Part shown: piece after piece, positions 16,032 to 24,606 of the stretch
Layout of the letters: every line of letters starts with the position of its first letter
Position numbering within the stretch: position 1 is the stretch's first letter
Assembly (NCBI GenBank): GCA_910575725.1
Contig: CAJTFE010000016.1
Coordinates: 1 to 64,000 of the forward strand
Reading direction: 5' to 3'
DNA length: 64,000 nucleotides
Source: Clostridia bacterium
Lineage (GTDB): Bacteria; Bacillota; Clostridia; Lachnospirales; Lachnospiraceae
Made by a program: the position numbers and the translations under genes
Notes under the pieces: model-generated
What the model saw: only the letters and a program-made list of their open reading frames with translations
Told to the model about the DNA's origin: nothing
Databases searched by the model: none

Positions 16032-16749
16032 GGACTTCACCTCCTAAGTATGCGGCAACCACTTCCGGATTGTTCAGCACCTCCATGGGTTCTCCCTCAC
16101 AGAGCAGCCTGCCCTGGTTCAGGACAATTGCCCTGGTACAGACCGAAACAACCGCCTTCATAACATGCTCTATGAACAGCACCGTAATTCCTTCTTTATT
16201 GATTGTGCGCACCAGCTCCAGGCTGTCTTCCATTTCTGACGGATTCAGTCCTGCCATAACTTCATCCATCATAATCAGCTTTGGTTTAACTGCCATGCAG
16301 CGGGCTAAATCCATCCACTTTCTTTTTTCAATAGAAAGTTTACCGCTTCTTGCATCCTTAAGATCATAAAGCTTTGTTAAATTCAGAATCTCATCTGTCA
16401 ATTCCGCCGCCTGCGCTTTTGAATTCTTCTGAAGCGCAATGGTATAGATATTATCGTATACGCTTAAATGGGAGAAGGGCTTCGGAGTCTGAAATGTTCT
16501 CGCAATTCCGATCTTTGCCCGTTCTGCGATGCTCATTTTTTCCGGAATCCTTTTTCCCTCAAATACAATGCTTCCGGAATTCTGGATGTACACGCCAGAT
16601 ACCATGTTCACAGTGGTAGATTTTCCGGAGCCATTCGGGCCAATCAGTGCAAGCACCTCTCCCTCCTCAATATGAAAGGTAAGGTTCTGTACCGCTTTGA
16701 TTCCTCCGAACGAAATAGAAAGGTCTGTAACCTCCAGTAGTTTTCCCAT
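16015..16749 (-). CDS. livG: Liv-type ABC transporter ATP-binding protein
   Basis: 244-aa ATPase, partner of LivF. Walker A GPNGSGKST lies near residue 40. The Q-loop region RTFQTPKPFSHLSV is of the LivG kind. The signature region has degenerated: LSIEKRKWMDLARCM replaces the usual L-S-x-G-x-Q-x-x-L-E, with Lys and Trp in place of Gly and Gln. Walker B is LIMMDEVMAGL, and IEHVMKAVVSV holds the switch His. The start ATG overlaps the livM stop (TAATG), so translation is coupled. The divergent signature may make the ATPase pair asymmetric. Confidence 0.87.
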   Translation of the reverse strand: MGKLLEVTDLSISFGGIKAVQNLTFHIEEGEVLALIGPNGSGKSTTVNMVSGVYIQNSGSIVFEGKRIPEKMSIAERAKIGIARTFQTPKPFSHLSVYDNIYTIALQKNSKAQAAELTDEILNLTKLYDLKDARSGKLSIEKRKWMDLARCMAVKPKLIMMDEVMAGLNPSEMEDSLELVRTINKEGITVLFIEHVMKAVVSVCTRAIVLNQGRLLCEGEPMEVLNNPEVVAAYLGGEVHADGN

Positions 16750-17747
16750 TATGCCCCCTCCTTCTTTCTCTTAATGCTAAAAAGCGGCTTTTTACCGGAC
16801 ATACTGTCCTTTCGGAAAAATCCAATGATTCCCTCTGGTTTGAAAATAATCACCAGCATCAGCAAGATACCGTATACCATCTGGCTCCCTCCGGCTGAGC
16901 CGAAGAAAACACTCGTTACTTCAATCAGAAGAATCACTACGAATCCTCCGATCACAGGGCCCCACAGGCTCGCCACACCGCCCACAATGGCAACTACACC
17001 GATTTTCATGGACAGATCAAAGCTCGCCGTACTGACCGGCGCAATATACGTAAGATAGGAAGCATAAAAACAGCCTGTCACAGCAGACATCATAGCACTT
17101 AGCTGAAATGCTTTCAGCTTCACCTGAAACGTCTCAATTCCCAGGGATTCTGCAGCTGTTTCATCTGCCTTAATGGCGCTGAGATAATAACCTGTTTTTG
17201 ATCTTGTAAAAAAGTACGCCGTCAATACGATAAGGCATATAAGCGTCAGGGCAATATAGTAAAAGGGAATATCATTCGCAAAGGTCAGCGCCAGGAAATC
17301 CGGCTTGCGATAGGTCACATACATTCCGGCTGCCCCCTTTGTAAACCGGTCAAAATACTGAATCAGAACACGGATGGCCTCTCCGCAGGCAATCGTCGCT
17401 ATGGAAAAGTAAGGCCCGTGGAGCCGAAAGGTAGAATATCCGATAACTGTGGCAATGAAAACAGAAACCGCCATACCTATGGGAATGGAAACAAAGGGAG
17501 AAACTCCAAGCTCTGCATTCATAATAAAATTGGCATAGGCTCCCACCGCTACAAAGGATGCATGACACCAGGATACCTGTCCTCCATAACCTCCGATGAT
17601 ATTCCAGCAGCCTGCCATGCAGGCAAAAAACATACAGTTAACAAGATTGGAAATCATGTAGTTGCCCTTGATAAACACTGGCAGCAGCAAAGCTATAACC
17701 AGCAGTAAGCCTGCTGCTGCATATTTTCCTGTTAAAATCTTTTTCAT
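16749..17747 (-). CDS. livM: Liv-type ABC transporter permease
   Basis: 332-aa permease with about nine or ten hydrophobic segments. The hallmark of LivM is seen at GYGGQVSWCHASFVAVGAYA (about residues 53-72) and GYSTFRLHGPYFSIATIA (about 106-123). The C-terminal IIFKPEGIIGFF ends the membrane domain. It overlaps livH by 4 nt (ATGA). LivH and LivM form the heterodimeric channel in the cytoplasmic membrane. Confidence 0.88.
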   Translation of the reverse strand: MKKILTGKYAAAGLLLVIALLLPVFIKGNYMISNLVNCMFFACMAGCWNIIGGYGGQVSWCHASFVAVGAYANFIMNAELGVSPFVSIPIGMAVSVFIATVIGYSTFRLHGPYFSIATIACGEAIRVLIQYFDRFTKGAAGMYVTYRKPDFLALTFANDIPFYYIALTLICLIVLTAYFFTRSKTGYYLSAIKADETAAESLGIETFQVKLKAFQLSAMMSAVTGCFYASYLTYIAPVSTASFDLSMKIGVVAIVGGVASLWGPVIGGFVVILLIEVTSVFFGSAGGSQMVYGILLMLVIIFKPEGIIGFFRKDSMSGKKPLFSIKRKKEGA

Positions 17748-18619
17748 GCCCGCCGTTCTCCTTTCCCAAAGAATCCTTGAGGCCGCAGGTATAATACAAG
17801 CAGAAGCGCCAGGCCGACGCCTACCGGACCCAAATCATTGGAAATCATTCCTGTCACCAGCGCTTCTATAACTCCCACTGTAATTCCTCCCACCAGGGCG
17901 CCCTTAATATCTCCAAGCCCTCCGATAATCACGGCAATATAGGCTGTGGTCCGGAACATACTTCCGGCCGTAGGGGTTACATAATACAGAGGTGTTATTA
18001 AAAGTCCCGACACTCCTGCAAAGATAACGCCTATCATAAATGCAATGGTAAACGTTTTACTCGTATTAATGCCAAGCATCTGGGCTACCTCCGGTTTTTC
18101 CGCCGTTGCACGCATCGCCCGTCCGAGAGTCGTCTTATTCAAAAGCATATATACGGCAAATACTAGCAATACCATTACAAAAAATGCAATAAGCCTGGGC
18201 AGGCCGATGCTGTATTCGCCAATAAAAAAGGAAGCTGTCTTGATCGACGATGGTACGGACTTTGGATCTGCACTGAAAACGAATTCCGCAAAATTCTGTA
18301 AAAAATAAGAAAGCCCTAATGTGACCAGGATAAAAGATGTATCATCTGAACCCAGAAGCGGCCGCACAATCAGTTTAAATACAACCCATGCCAGCATTCC
18401 CATACAGACAACAACAAAAGGAATCGCCAGGTAACAGTTGAGTCCTGTTACCGAATAGAATATCCAGGTAAAGTACATTCCCCATACCAGCTGCGTACAC
18501 GCCGAAAAATCAACCATTTTCATAACGCCGAATATAATTGTAATGCCGACTCCAAAGAGCGCATACACGCCTCCTGCCAGAATGCCACTGATCAGGGATT
18601 GAAAAAACACCCATGTCAT
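17744..18619 (-). CDS. livH: Liv-type ABC transporter permease
   Basis: 291-aa permease with about eight hydrophobic segments. LivH features: the N-terminal GGVYALFGVGITIIFGVMKMVDF, the loop KTTLGRAMRATAEKPEVAQMLGI that contacts the ATPases, and the C-terminal LYLRPQGFFGKGE. TAGGAGG lies 6 nt before the ATG. A repeat-rich 220-nt gap separates it from the binding-protein gene upstream. Confidence 0.88.
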   Translation of the reverse strand: MTWVFFQSLISGILAGGVYALFGVGITIIFGVMKMVDFSACTQLVWGMYFTWIFYSVTGLNCYLAIPFVVVCMGMLAWVVFKLIVRPLLGSDDTSFILVTLGLSYFLQNFAEFVFSADPKSVPSSIKTASFFIGEYSIGLPRLIAFFVMVLLVFAVYMLLNKTTLGRAMRATAEKPEVAQMLGINTSKTFTIAFMIGVIFAGVSGLLITPLYYVTPTAGSMFRTTAYIAVIIGGLGDIKGALVGGITVGVIEALVTGMISNDLGPVGVGLALLLVLYLRPQGFFGKGERRA

Positions 18620-18843
18620 TTTATTCCTCCTATCTATAGCCGCTGCGCGACGGCTCTAAATGGTAAAGCTGCTTCGGCGCACCAGTAATGAGAAAAATTT
18701 TTATTCGAAAAAGCACTCATAAAATTTCCTCTCGTACGCCTTTGCAGCTTTACCGTCCAGCAGAAATTTTTTCTAATAAATACTTGACATTTTTTAGCTG
18801 GACTATTCTAAGTCGCTGCGCGACAGCTCTGCTATTAACCTTT
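18620..18843. repeat. Palindromic repeat element between binding protein and permease genes
   Basis: Units related to CGCTGCGCGACRGCTCT occur at both ends (18641-18657 and 18814-18830) as direct repeats. GGTAAAGCTGC at 18662-18672 is inverted at 18744-18754, and GTCCAGC at 18755-18761 is inverted at 18797-18803. A relative of the first unit occurs at 53057-53094. The hairpins lie just after the abundant binding-protein gene and could protect its mRNA or limit read-through into livH. This is a non-coding stretch. Confidence 0.6.
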
Positions 18844-20184
18844 CTAATTCATCATTGCTTTCAGATCATCTGTCATTTGAAATTCTGCTCCTGCCTCTGT
18901 ATCAGGGAATACGCAGCGAGTTCTATATACGCCGTCGTCTCCCTTCTGCCACTGGACAATGACTGCATGGGCATTGTTGTTTGCCCCTGTCTCGTCGAAG
19001 GAGACGGCTCCTCCCGGCGTGGCTGCCTCACAGGTCAGAGAGCGCAGAGCCTCGGCCACCGCCTGGTGCTCACTGGTTCCGGCCTTTTCCAGCGCCTGGG
19101 CAATCAGATAAATGGCGCTGAATGCGGATGCTCCCTGCTCCGGCATAAAGTATCCGTACTTTTCTTCAAAGGCTGCTCCGATATCTGCAATTTCCTCATT
19201 ATTCATAATGGTCTGGATGTCATAATTGTGTCCTGTCACAGAGATAACGCCGTCAACAAGCTCACCAAGCTCCTTTCCAAAGGAAGGATACAAAAATCCT
19301 CCGCCTCCGCCGATGATCAAGGGGCTGTAATTCATGCTCTTCATTGTATTGAACAAAAGCTTGGCATCCTGTGTATAGCAGGTGGGGAACACCACCTCGC
19401 ATCCTGCATTTTTAAGTCCTACTACAATATTCGTAAGATCGGCGGAGCCTGCCGTAAAGGATTCATTATATGCAATCTCAAGCCCCGAGCCTTCCGCCGC
19501 AGAATTCTCTATGGCCGTTACGGCACCGGAGGTATTGGAAAGCCCCCATTCCGTATCCTCATATACAATTCCTATCTTTGTAATTCCCAGATTATATTCG
19601 CTGTTCAGCCACTCCAGAAACTTTACCTGGTATTCGGAAAAGCTTCCGCCTGTGGAACCAAACCGGAAGGAATACTGATATCCCTGGCTTGTAATCGCCT
19701 CGGATACCTGTGCGGTCAGGAAGGGCATTCCACTTTTCTCATATACGGGCAGCATCGGGAGCACAAAGGAGCTGGAAGCTGCGCCAGTCACCGCTGCAAT
19801 ATCCGGATTTTCATTGATCAGCCGCTCGGCCACTGCTTTTGAAGCATCTGCATCCGACTGATTATCGTAAACCACAAGCTCCAGCTTTGCGCCGCCCATG
19901 GAAGCAATTCCGCCCTTTTCATTGATATAATCAATTGCAAACTGACATCCGTCTACATTAAATACACCTTGATCCGCATTGTTTCCGGAAATCGGAAATA
20001 CACATCCGATTTTAATGGTGCTGCCAGACTCTGTTTGTTCCCCGGCCTCTTCCCCCGTTTCCTGCTGCCCGGGATTCTTCTGCTCTTCTGCTTCCTTTGC
20101 AGGTGTCTGTCCGCATCCGGACAAAATGGATGTGCACAGGAAAGCTGCTGTCAGTAAAATTGCCGTTATTTTTCTACATTTCAT
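18844..20184 (-). CDS. Liv-type substrate-binding lipoprotein
   Basis: 446-aa receptor of the importer, anchored outside the membrane. Signal peptide MKCRKITAILLTAAF is followed by the lipobox LSGC with Cys24 as the lipidation site, then an acidic, Glu/Gln-rich linker to about residue 55. The mature part is a Peripla_BP_6 (LivJ-like) domain: IGCVFPISGNNADQG, YDNQSDADASKAVAERL and VTGAASSSFVLPM. I start at the ATG 25 codons inside the longer frame because GGGAGG precedes it and the signal peptide begins there. The ligand is unknown. The context argues for a carboxylate metabolised through CoA esters. Confidence 0.87.
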   Translation of the reverse strand: MKCRKITAILLTAAFLCTSILSGCGQTPAKEAEEQKNPGQQETGEEAGEQTESGSTIKIGCVFPISGNNADQGVFNVDGCQFAIDYINEKGGIASMGGAKLELVVYDNQSDADASKAVAERLINENPDIAAVTGAASSSFVLPMLPVYEKSGMPFLTAQVSEAITSQGYQYSFRFGSTGGSFSEYQVKFLEWLNSEYNLGITKIGIVYEDTEWGLSNTSGAVTAIENSAAEGSGLEIAYNESFTAGSADLTNIVVGLKNAGCEVVFPTCYTQDAKLLFNTMKSMNYSPLIIGGGGGFLYPSFGKELGELVDGVISVTGHNYDIQTIMNNEEIADIGAAFEEKYGYFMPEQGASAFSAIYLIAQALEKAGTSEHQAVAEALRSLTCEAATPGGAVSFDETGANNNAHAVIVQWQKGDDGVYRTRCVFPDTEAGAEFQMTDDLKAMMN

Positions 20185-20206
20185 ATTCGTTTCCTCCCGT
20201 CTTTTT

Positions 20207-21055
20207 CTATTCGTACTCATAAAAACCTCTGCCAGATTTCCTGCCGAGCATACCGGCATTTACCATTTTCTTGAGAAGCGGACAGGGCCTGTATTTGGGA
20301 TCTCCCGTCTCCTCACAAATTCGTGTCATGCTTGCAAGGAGCGTGTCAAGCCCCGTATAATCCGCCAGTTCCAAAGGTCCCATAGGCCAGTTGCATCCCA
20401 GCTTCATGGCCGTATCTACATCCTCTGGGCTGTTGCCCTCCATAACCAGGTAGATTGCCTCATTACGCATAGGCTCAAAAATGCGGTTCACTAGGAAACC
20501 GGCCGTATCCGGAGCTTTCACTGTAACCTTTTCAATCATCTGCCCGAATTCCATAGCTTTTTCCACTGTTTTTTCCGATGTCAGAATTCCGGGAATGATT
20601 TCCAGCAGCCGCATAGCCGGAACCGGCATAAAGAAATGAGTTCCTACCACCCTCTCTGGATGCCTCGCTGCACCTGCAATCTGCGTAATTGACATACTGG
20701 AAGTATTCGTGCAGAGAATTGCATTTTCATTTACCGTCTCATCAAGCTGTGCGAAAAGCTTCTGCTTAATCTCCATATTCTCTGTGGCAGCTTCCACCAC
20801 AATATCTGCGTCTTTGCCGTCCGCATAGTTTCCCGATGTCTTAAGAAGCTTAAGGGCAGCTTCCTTCTCCTCCGGCTTTATCCTTCCTTTTTCAATCTTT
20901 CTCTGTAAAAAGTGTTCAATATTGGCTGCGCCTTTATCAGCCCTCTCCTTGGAAATGTCTACAAGCAGTGTGCTTATGCCATGCTCGATGCAGACCTGGG
21001 CAATTCCGCTGCCCATGATCCCGGCGCCTGCCACCATTACTTTTCCGATACTCAT
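20207..21055 (-). CDS. hbd: 3-hydroxybutyryl-CoA dehydrogenase
   Basis: 282 aa, the usual length of clostridial Hbd. Nucleotide motif VAGAGIMGSGIAQV lies near residue 7. The catalytic His is in GTHFFMPVPAMRLLEIIPG, with Glu following as expected, and the C-terminal domain has DTAGFLVNRIFEPMRNEA and LLKKMVNAGMLGRKSGRGFYEY. The reaction is NAD(P)-linked oxidation of (S)-3-hydroxybutyryl-CoA to acetoacetyl-CoA. The ATG used has AAGGAGAGG just upstream; the longer frame adds 27 residues that overlap the VOC gene. The CoA-transferase, ligase and thiolase genes precede it in the operon. Confidence 0.9.
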   Translation of the reverse strand: MSIGKVMVAGAGIMGSGIAQVCIEHGISTLLVDISKERADKGAANIEHFLQRKIEKGRIKPEEKEAALKLLKTSGNYADGKDADIVVEAATENMEIKQKLFAQLDETVNENAILCTNTSSMSITQIAGAARHPERVVGTHFFMPVPAMRLLEIIPGILTSEKTVEKAMEFGQMIEKVTVKAPDTAGFLVNRIFEPMRNEAIYLVMEGNSPEDVDTAMKLGCNWPMGPLELADYTGLDTLLASMTRICEETGDPKYRPCPLLKKMVNAGMLGRKSGRGFYEYE

Positions 21056-21068
21056 AATCCTCTCCTTC

Positions 21069-21470
21069 CTATTTAATCTGCTGTACGAATTCAACAAGAA
21101 CTCCCATCCCGTATCTTGGCCGCAGGAAATTAACAAGGATGCCTCCGGCGCCTTCTACTGCCTCCGTTTCCAGCATTTCCATTCCTGCCGCCTCGAATTC
21201 CCTTCTGGATGCTTCCACATCCTTCACCTCAAATGCAATGTGGTGAAGACCGCCTCTGCCTTTATTAAATTCCGTCAGCACGCCCTCGGTTGGAATAATC
21301 AGTTCCACCGGGCTTTCTTTTTCCGTATACTTTGTAAACAGGCAGTATGCGTGATATGCAGCTACATATTCCATGTAATCCTTTTCAAGCCCGAACTTTT
21401 CAAGAAAAGCTTCTGCTTTTTCCATTGTTGTCATAATGATTCCTACATGGTGAAGGCGCATTGGTTTCAT
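21069..21470 (-). CDS. VOC-family protein, methylmalonyl-CoA-epimerase-like
   Basis: 133-aa vicinal-oxygen-chelate protein with paired beta-alpha-beta-beta-beta modules. Metal ligands are probably His in LHHVGI (residue about 7), Glu in VELIIP, His in GGLHHIAFEV and Glu in VLVEFVQ. This layout matches methylmalonyl-CoA epimerase, although glyoxalase-type members look similar. It overlaps the CoA-transferase stop by 4 nt (ATGA). An epimerase would make sense if the imported acid enters as a chiral acyl-CoA. No mutase gene is present here, so classical methylmalonyl-CoA metabolism is not shown. Confidence 0.75.
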   Translation of the reverse strand: MKPMRLHHVGIIMTTMEKAEAFLEKFGLEKDYMEYVAAYHAYCLFTKYTEKESPVELIIPTEGVLTEFNKGRGGLHHIAFEVKDVEASRREFEAAGMEMLETEAVEGAGGILVNFLRPRYGMGVLVEFVQQIK

Positions 21471-23080
21471 ATTTCCTCTCCTCCTTTCTTTTCTTTCGTT
21501 TTCAAAATATCCCTAAGCCCAAAGACACCGTCTCTGTAAACTGCAGTATCCGTAACCTTCAGTTCCTCTGCAAGCAAGGGTTTAAAATCCATCTGTTCCA
21601 AAATATCCTTCTTAAGATCCACCCCTTTTGCAATCTCTATCAGCATAGGCCCCTTACCGGTAAGCTCAAATACCGCCCGTTCCGTTACATAGAGCATTTT
21701 CTGCCCGCGTTCCCAGGCAATTCTGCCATTATAGGAGATCTGCTGTACTTCTTTTACCAGTTTTTTGATCTTTCCTTCCTTTTCGATTTTCAGGCCTTCC
21801 CCGGTGAAACTGGCTGTCAAGCCTCCTCCGGTAAATGTGGAACAGAAAATAACATGTTTTGCTGTGGCGGTAATATCAATAAATCCTCCTGCTCCCGGCG
21901 CCTTTGCCCCCATCTTGGTGGCATTCACGTTTCCGTACTGATCCATTTCGCCCGCTCCCATGAACGTAAAGTCCACGCCTGCCCCGTTATACAATTCAAA
22001 CTGTCTGTCATGACCGATCAATGCCTGTGCATTCATGGAAATCCCGAAGTCAATCGTCTCCGCCGGAACTCCGCCGTAAATTCCAGATTCAACTGTAATC
22101 ATTACATGGTCCGATACTCCTTCTTCTGCAATGATTGGGCCAATCACATCATTGGGTATGCCTGTCCCGATATTGATGATCTGATCCGGAAGCAGTTCTG
22201 TCAAAGCTCTGCGCCCAATTACCTTTCGTATATTCAAAGGGACAGGTTTTGCCGCTGCCTCAGGAGCCATCATCTGGCCGGAATATGCCGGATCGTAATA
22301 CCAGGAATAAGTCTGTCTGTGATCCTCCATGGGATTCTCGCATACCACAATGGCGTCCACCAATACGCCTGGAACGGTCACATGCTTAGGGTTTAAGGAG
22401 CCTGCCTTCACAATCTTCTCCACCTGGCAGATCACTTTCCCGTTCCACCGCTTTGCAGCCATCACAGCCGGAAGTACTTCAAGGGCCATCCCCTCGTGAG
22501 AGGTATCTATATTGCCGTTCTCGTCCGCATATGTGCCGCGGATAAGAAGCGTATCAATCTTCACTGGCTTATACTGAAGGTATTCCTCCCCGTCAACCTC
22601 CACAAGCCCCACTGCATCAAATCCACAGTTTTTTGTTCTTTCATTCATTTTTCCCCCTTCTACACGGGGATCAATGTAGGTACCCAGACCGATTCTGCTC
22701 AGCTTGCCCGGTTCTCTGAGGGCCATGCTGTGGAACATGTTAGCCATCTGACCCTGAGGCAGGTTGAATGCCTCAATCTTATTATTCATTATCAGCTCCA
22801 TCATAAGAGGAGATTGTCCCCAATGACCTCCGAAAACACGCCGGAGCAGTCCCTCATGGGCCAGATGCTGCAGGCCGCCGGACTGCTTCATTGCCGCCTG
22901 GCCGCAGGTATGAAAATAAGTCAGATCCTTTGGATGTCCCTTCTCCAAGAATTGTTTCTCAATTTCCTTCAGAATACTCTCACTGGCCGAAATTAATGTC
23001 ATGCCAATGGTACACAAAGCAGAACCGTCCTTAATATAATCTACGGCTTCCTTTGCAGTTATAACTACAGGTTTCTTCAA
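21467..23080 (-). CDS. Acyl-CoA:acetate/propionate CoA-transferase (Pct/YdiF type)
   Basis: 537-aa family I CoA-transferase in the fused alpha-beta form (YdiF/propionate CoA-transferase, usually 510-540 aa). The N-terminal half has the GGHWGQSP oxyanion region. The C-terminal half has NIGTGIPNDV and the catalytic Glu in VESGIYGG. It transfers CoA between short-chain acids and acetyl-CoA or propionyl-CoA. Start is a TTG overlapping the ligase stop (TTGA), with GGAGAAAG about 6-9 nt upstream. Its presence beside an ATP-dependent ligase gives the operon two routes for activating its acid substrate. Confidence 0.88.
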   Translation of the reverse strand: MKKPVVITAKEAVDYIKDGSALCTIGMTLISASESILKEIEKQFLEKGHPKDLTYFHTCGQAAMKQSGGLQHLAHEGLLRRVFGGHWGQSPLMMELIMNNKIEAFNLPQGQMANMFHSMALREPGKLSRIGLGTYIDPRVEGGKMNERTKNCGFDAVGLVEVDGEEYLQYKPVKIDTLLIRGTYADENGNIDTSHEGMALEVLPAVMAAKRWNGKVICQVEKIVKAGSLNPKHVTVPGVLVDAIVVCENPMEDHRQTYSWYYDPAYSGQMMAPEAAAKPVPLNIRKVIGRRALTELLPDQIINIGTGIPNDVIGPIIAEEGVSDHVMITVESGIYGGVPAETIDFGISMNAQALIGHDRQFELYNGAGVDFTFMGAGEMDQYGNVNATKMGAKAPGAGGFIDITATAKHVIFCSTFTGGGLTASFTGEGLKIEKEGKIKKLVKEVQQISYNGRIAWERGQKMLYVTERAVFELTGKGPMLIEIAKGVDLKKDILEQMDFKPLLAEELKVTDTAVYRDGVFGLRDILKTKEKKGGEEI

Positions 23081-24579
23081 TTTTGCTTTCTCCTCTCTTC
23101 CGTCTGTCTGCGAAGCTTGGCTTTCTGTACTTTTCCGTTTTGTGTTACCGGAAGCTCTTTTACTGTTTCCAGAAAAACAGGAAGTTCAAATGTTGCAATG
23201 CGCTCCTTTAAATATAGCTTCAGCCCCTCCAGATCTACCTCTGTTCCCGGCTTGGGCACAACTGCCGCCGCCGGAACTTCTCCGTATTTTTTATCGCTTA
23301 CGGCATAAACGGCGGCCTCTTCTATTCCCGGGTACTGCAGTATCACTTCCTCAATCCCTTTTGGAAATATCTTCTCTCCTCCACGGTTAATCATATCTTT
23401 CAGCCGGTCTATGACATACACATGTCCCTCTTCATCCATATAACCTACGTCTCCACTGTACATTACATGGTCCGAAAGCCCTTCCGCCCTCCAGCGCCCT
23501 GTAGCAATACAGGGGCCGCAAAATACAATTTCCCCCATTTCCCCTGTCTCTGCCTCTCTGTGCTGGGAATCTGCAATCCATACGTGAACATTGGGAACTG
23601 CCTTAAGAGGTCCCTTATGAATAACAGACAGAGTTCCCGAACCTGCTGTCTCCGTCATTCCGTAAGCCAGATAAAAGGTAAGCTTTGGAAAAAGCCTGCA
23701 GAACTGCTCTACATTTTCCCTGCTTATAGGCGCTCCTCCGCAGACAGCCCTTCGAAGTGAACCAAGGTCTTTGTCTGAATTAAGTTTCTCCATAATCTGC
23801 AGATAAACAGCCGGAACAGAATGAAAATGTGTGGCTTTATACTTCTTAATCTTCCGGATCACATCTTCCACATGATAAAACTCCGACAACACTACTGTAG
23901 CGCCCATATAGATAAACAATGTCATAACGCAGCTTAAGCCTAATATGTGAAATAAAGGAACTGACAATACCGTAAGATCCGATTCGTCCAGTTTCTGTAC
24001 CTCTTGATAGCCGTATGCTGTCTCCAGAATATTGCGGTGGGTAATCATAACACCCTTTGGTATACCGGTTGTCCCTGAGGTATGCATGATAACCGCCGTA
24101 TTTTCCAGGTTCTGTGCAAAGGGAATGGGTATTTCCTCCATACAGGAATCAGGAATTTCCGTTAAAATCCCACGGATTCCAAGCTTCTCTGCCGTCTTTT
24201 CAATTTTGTCCAGCCATCTTTCATCGCTGACGATCAATTTGATATCTAATGTTTTCAAAAGATCCGCAATTTCACTTTCTTTTAGCTTTGTATTAATCAT
24301 AACAGCTATACATCCCAGCTTCACAGCCCCATAAAAAGCAGCCACTGTTTTGACGCTGTTTACCATGAGAAATCCTATCTGATCCTGTTCCTTCAATTGA
24401 TATTTCATCTGAAACACCTTTGCCAGATTATCGGCTCTTTTTCGCAGCTCTTTGTAAGTAACTTCTTCTTTATCGTCTATCACGGCTATTTTGTCCGGAT
24501 ATTTCCCGGCCGAATCTGCTAAGGTCTCATACAAATTCCGATATGGTTTCTGATAATCTTTTATACAATCGTCTTTCAT
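23077..24579 (-). CDS. AMP-forming acyl-CoA ligase
   Basis: Adenylate-forming enzyme of about 500 aa that activates a carboxylic acid with ATP and CoA. The P-loop is IMHTSGTTGIPKGVMITH (about residues 160-178), the A5 region YLAYGMTETAGSG, the hinge IDRLKDMINRGGEKIFP and the catalytic Lys near the end in TQNGKVQKAK. I list the ATG giving MKDDCIKDYQ; a GTG six codons upstream is also possible, and neither has a strong ribosome-binding site. The stop of the thiolase gene is within 30 nt. Similar enzymes are annotated as long-chain or crotonobetaine/carnitine-CoA ligases. The real substrate is open. Confidence 0.85.
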   Translation of the reverse strand: MKDDCIKDYQKPYRNLYETLADSAGKYPDKIAVIDDKEEVTYKELRKRADNLAKVFQMKYQLKEQDQIGFLMVNSVKTVAAFYGAVKLGCIAVMINTKLKESEIADLLKTLDIKLIVSDERWLDKIEKTAEKLGIRGILTEIPDSCMEEIPIPFAQNLENTAVIMHTSGTTGIPKGVMITHRNILETAYGYQEVQKLDESDLTVLSVPLFHILGLSCVMTLFIYMGATVVLSEFYHVEDVIRKIKKYKATHFHSVPAVYLQIMEKLNSDKDLGSLRRAVCGGAPISRENVEQFCRLFPKLTFYLAYGMTETAGSGTLSVIHKGPLKAVPNVHVWIADSQHREAETGEMGEIVFCGPCIATGRWRAEGLSDHVMYSGDVGYMDEEGHVYVIDRLKDMINRGGEKIFPKGIEEVILQYPGIEEAAVYAVSDKKYGEVPAAAVVPKPGTEVDLEGLKLYLKERIATFELPVFLETVKELPVTQNGKVQKAKLRRQTEERRKQN

Positions 24580-24606
24580 ATCTGTGCTCACACCCACATC
24601 CCCAGG

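Noticed and set aside
18785-18809. TTGACA followed by TATTCT as a promoter on the plus strand
   Set aside because: The spacing is 14 nt, no plus-strand gene follows, and the stretch is explained by the repeat block.
18688-19842. 384-codon frame on the plus strand
   Set aside because: It runs antisense through the binding-lipoprotein gene, whose signal peptide and domain are unmistakable; the antisense product has low-quality sequence.
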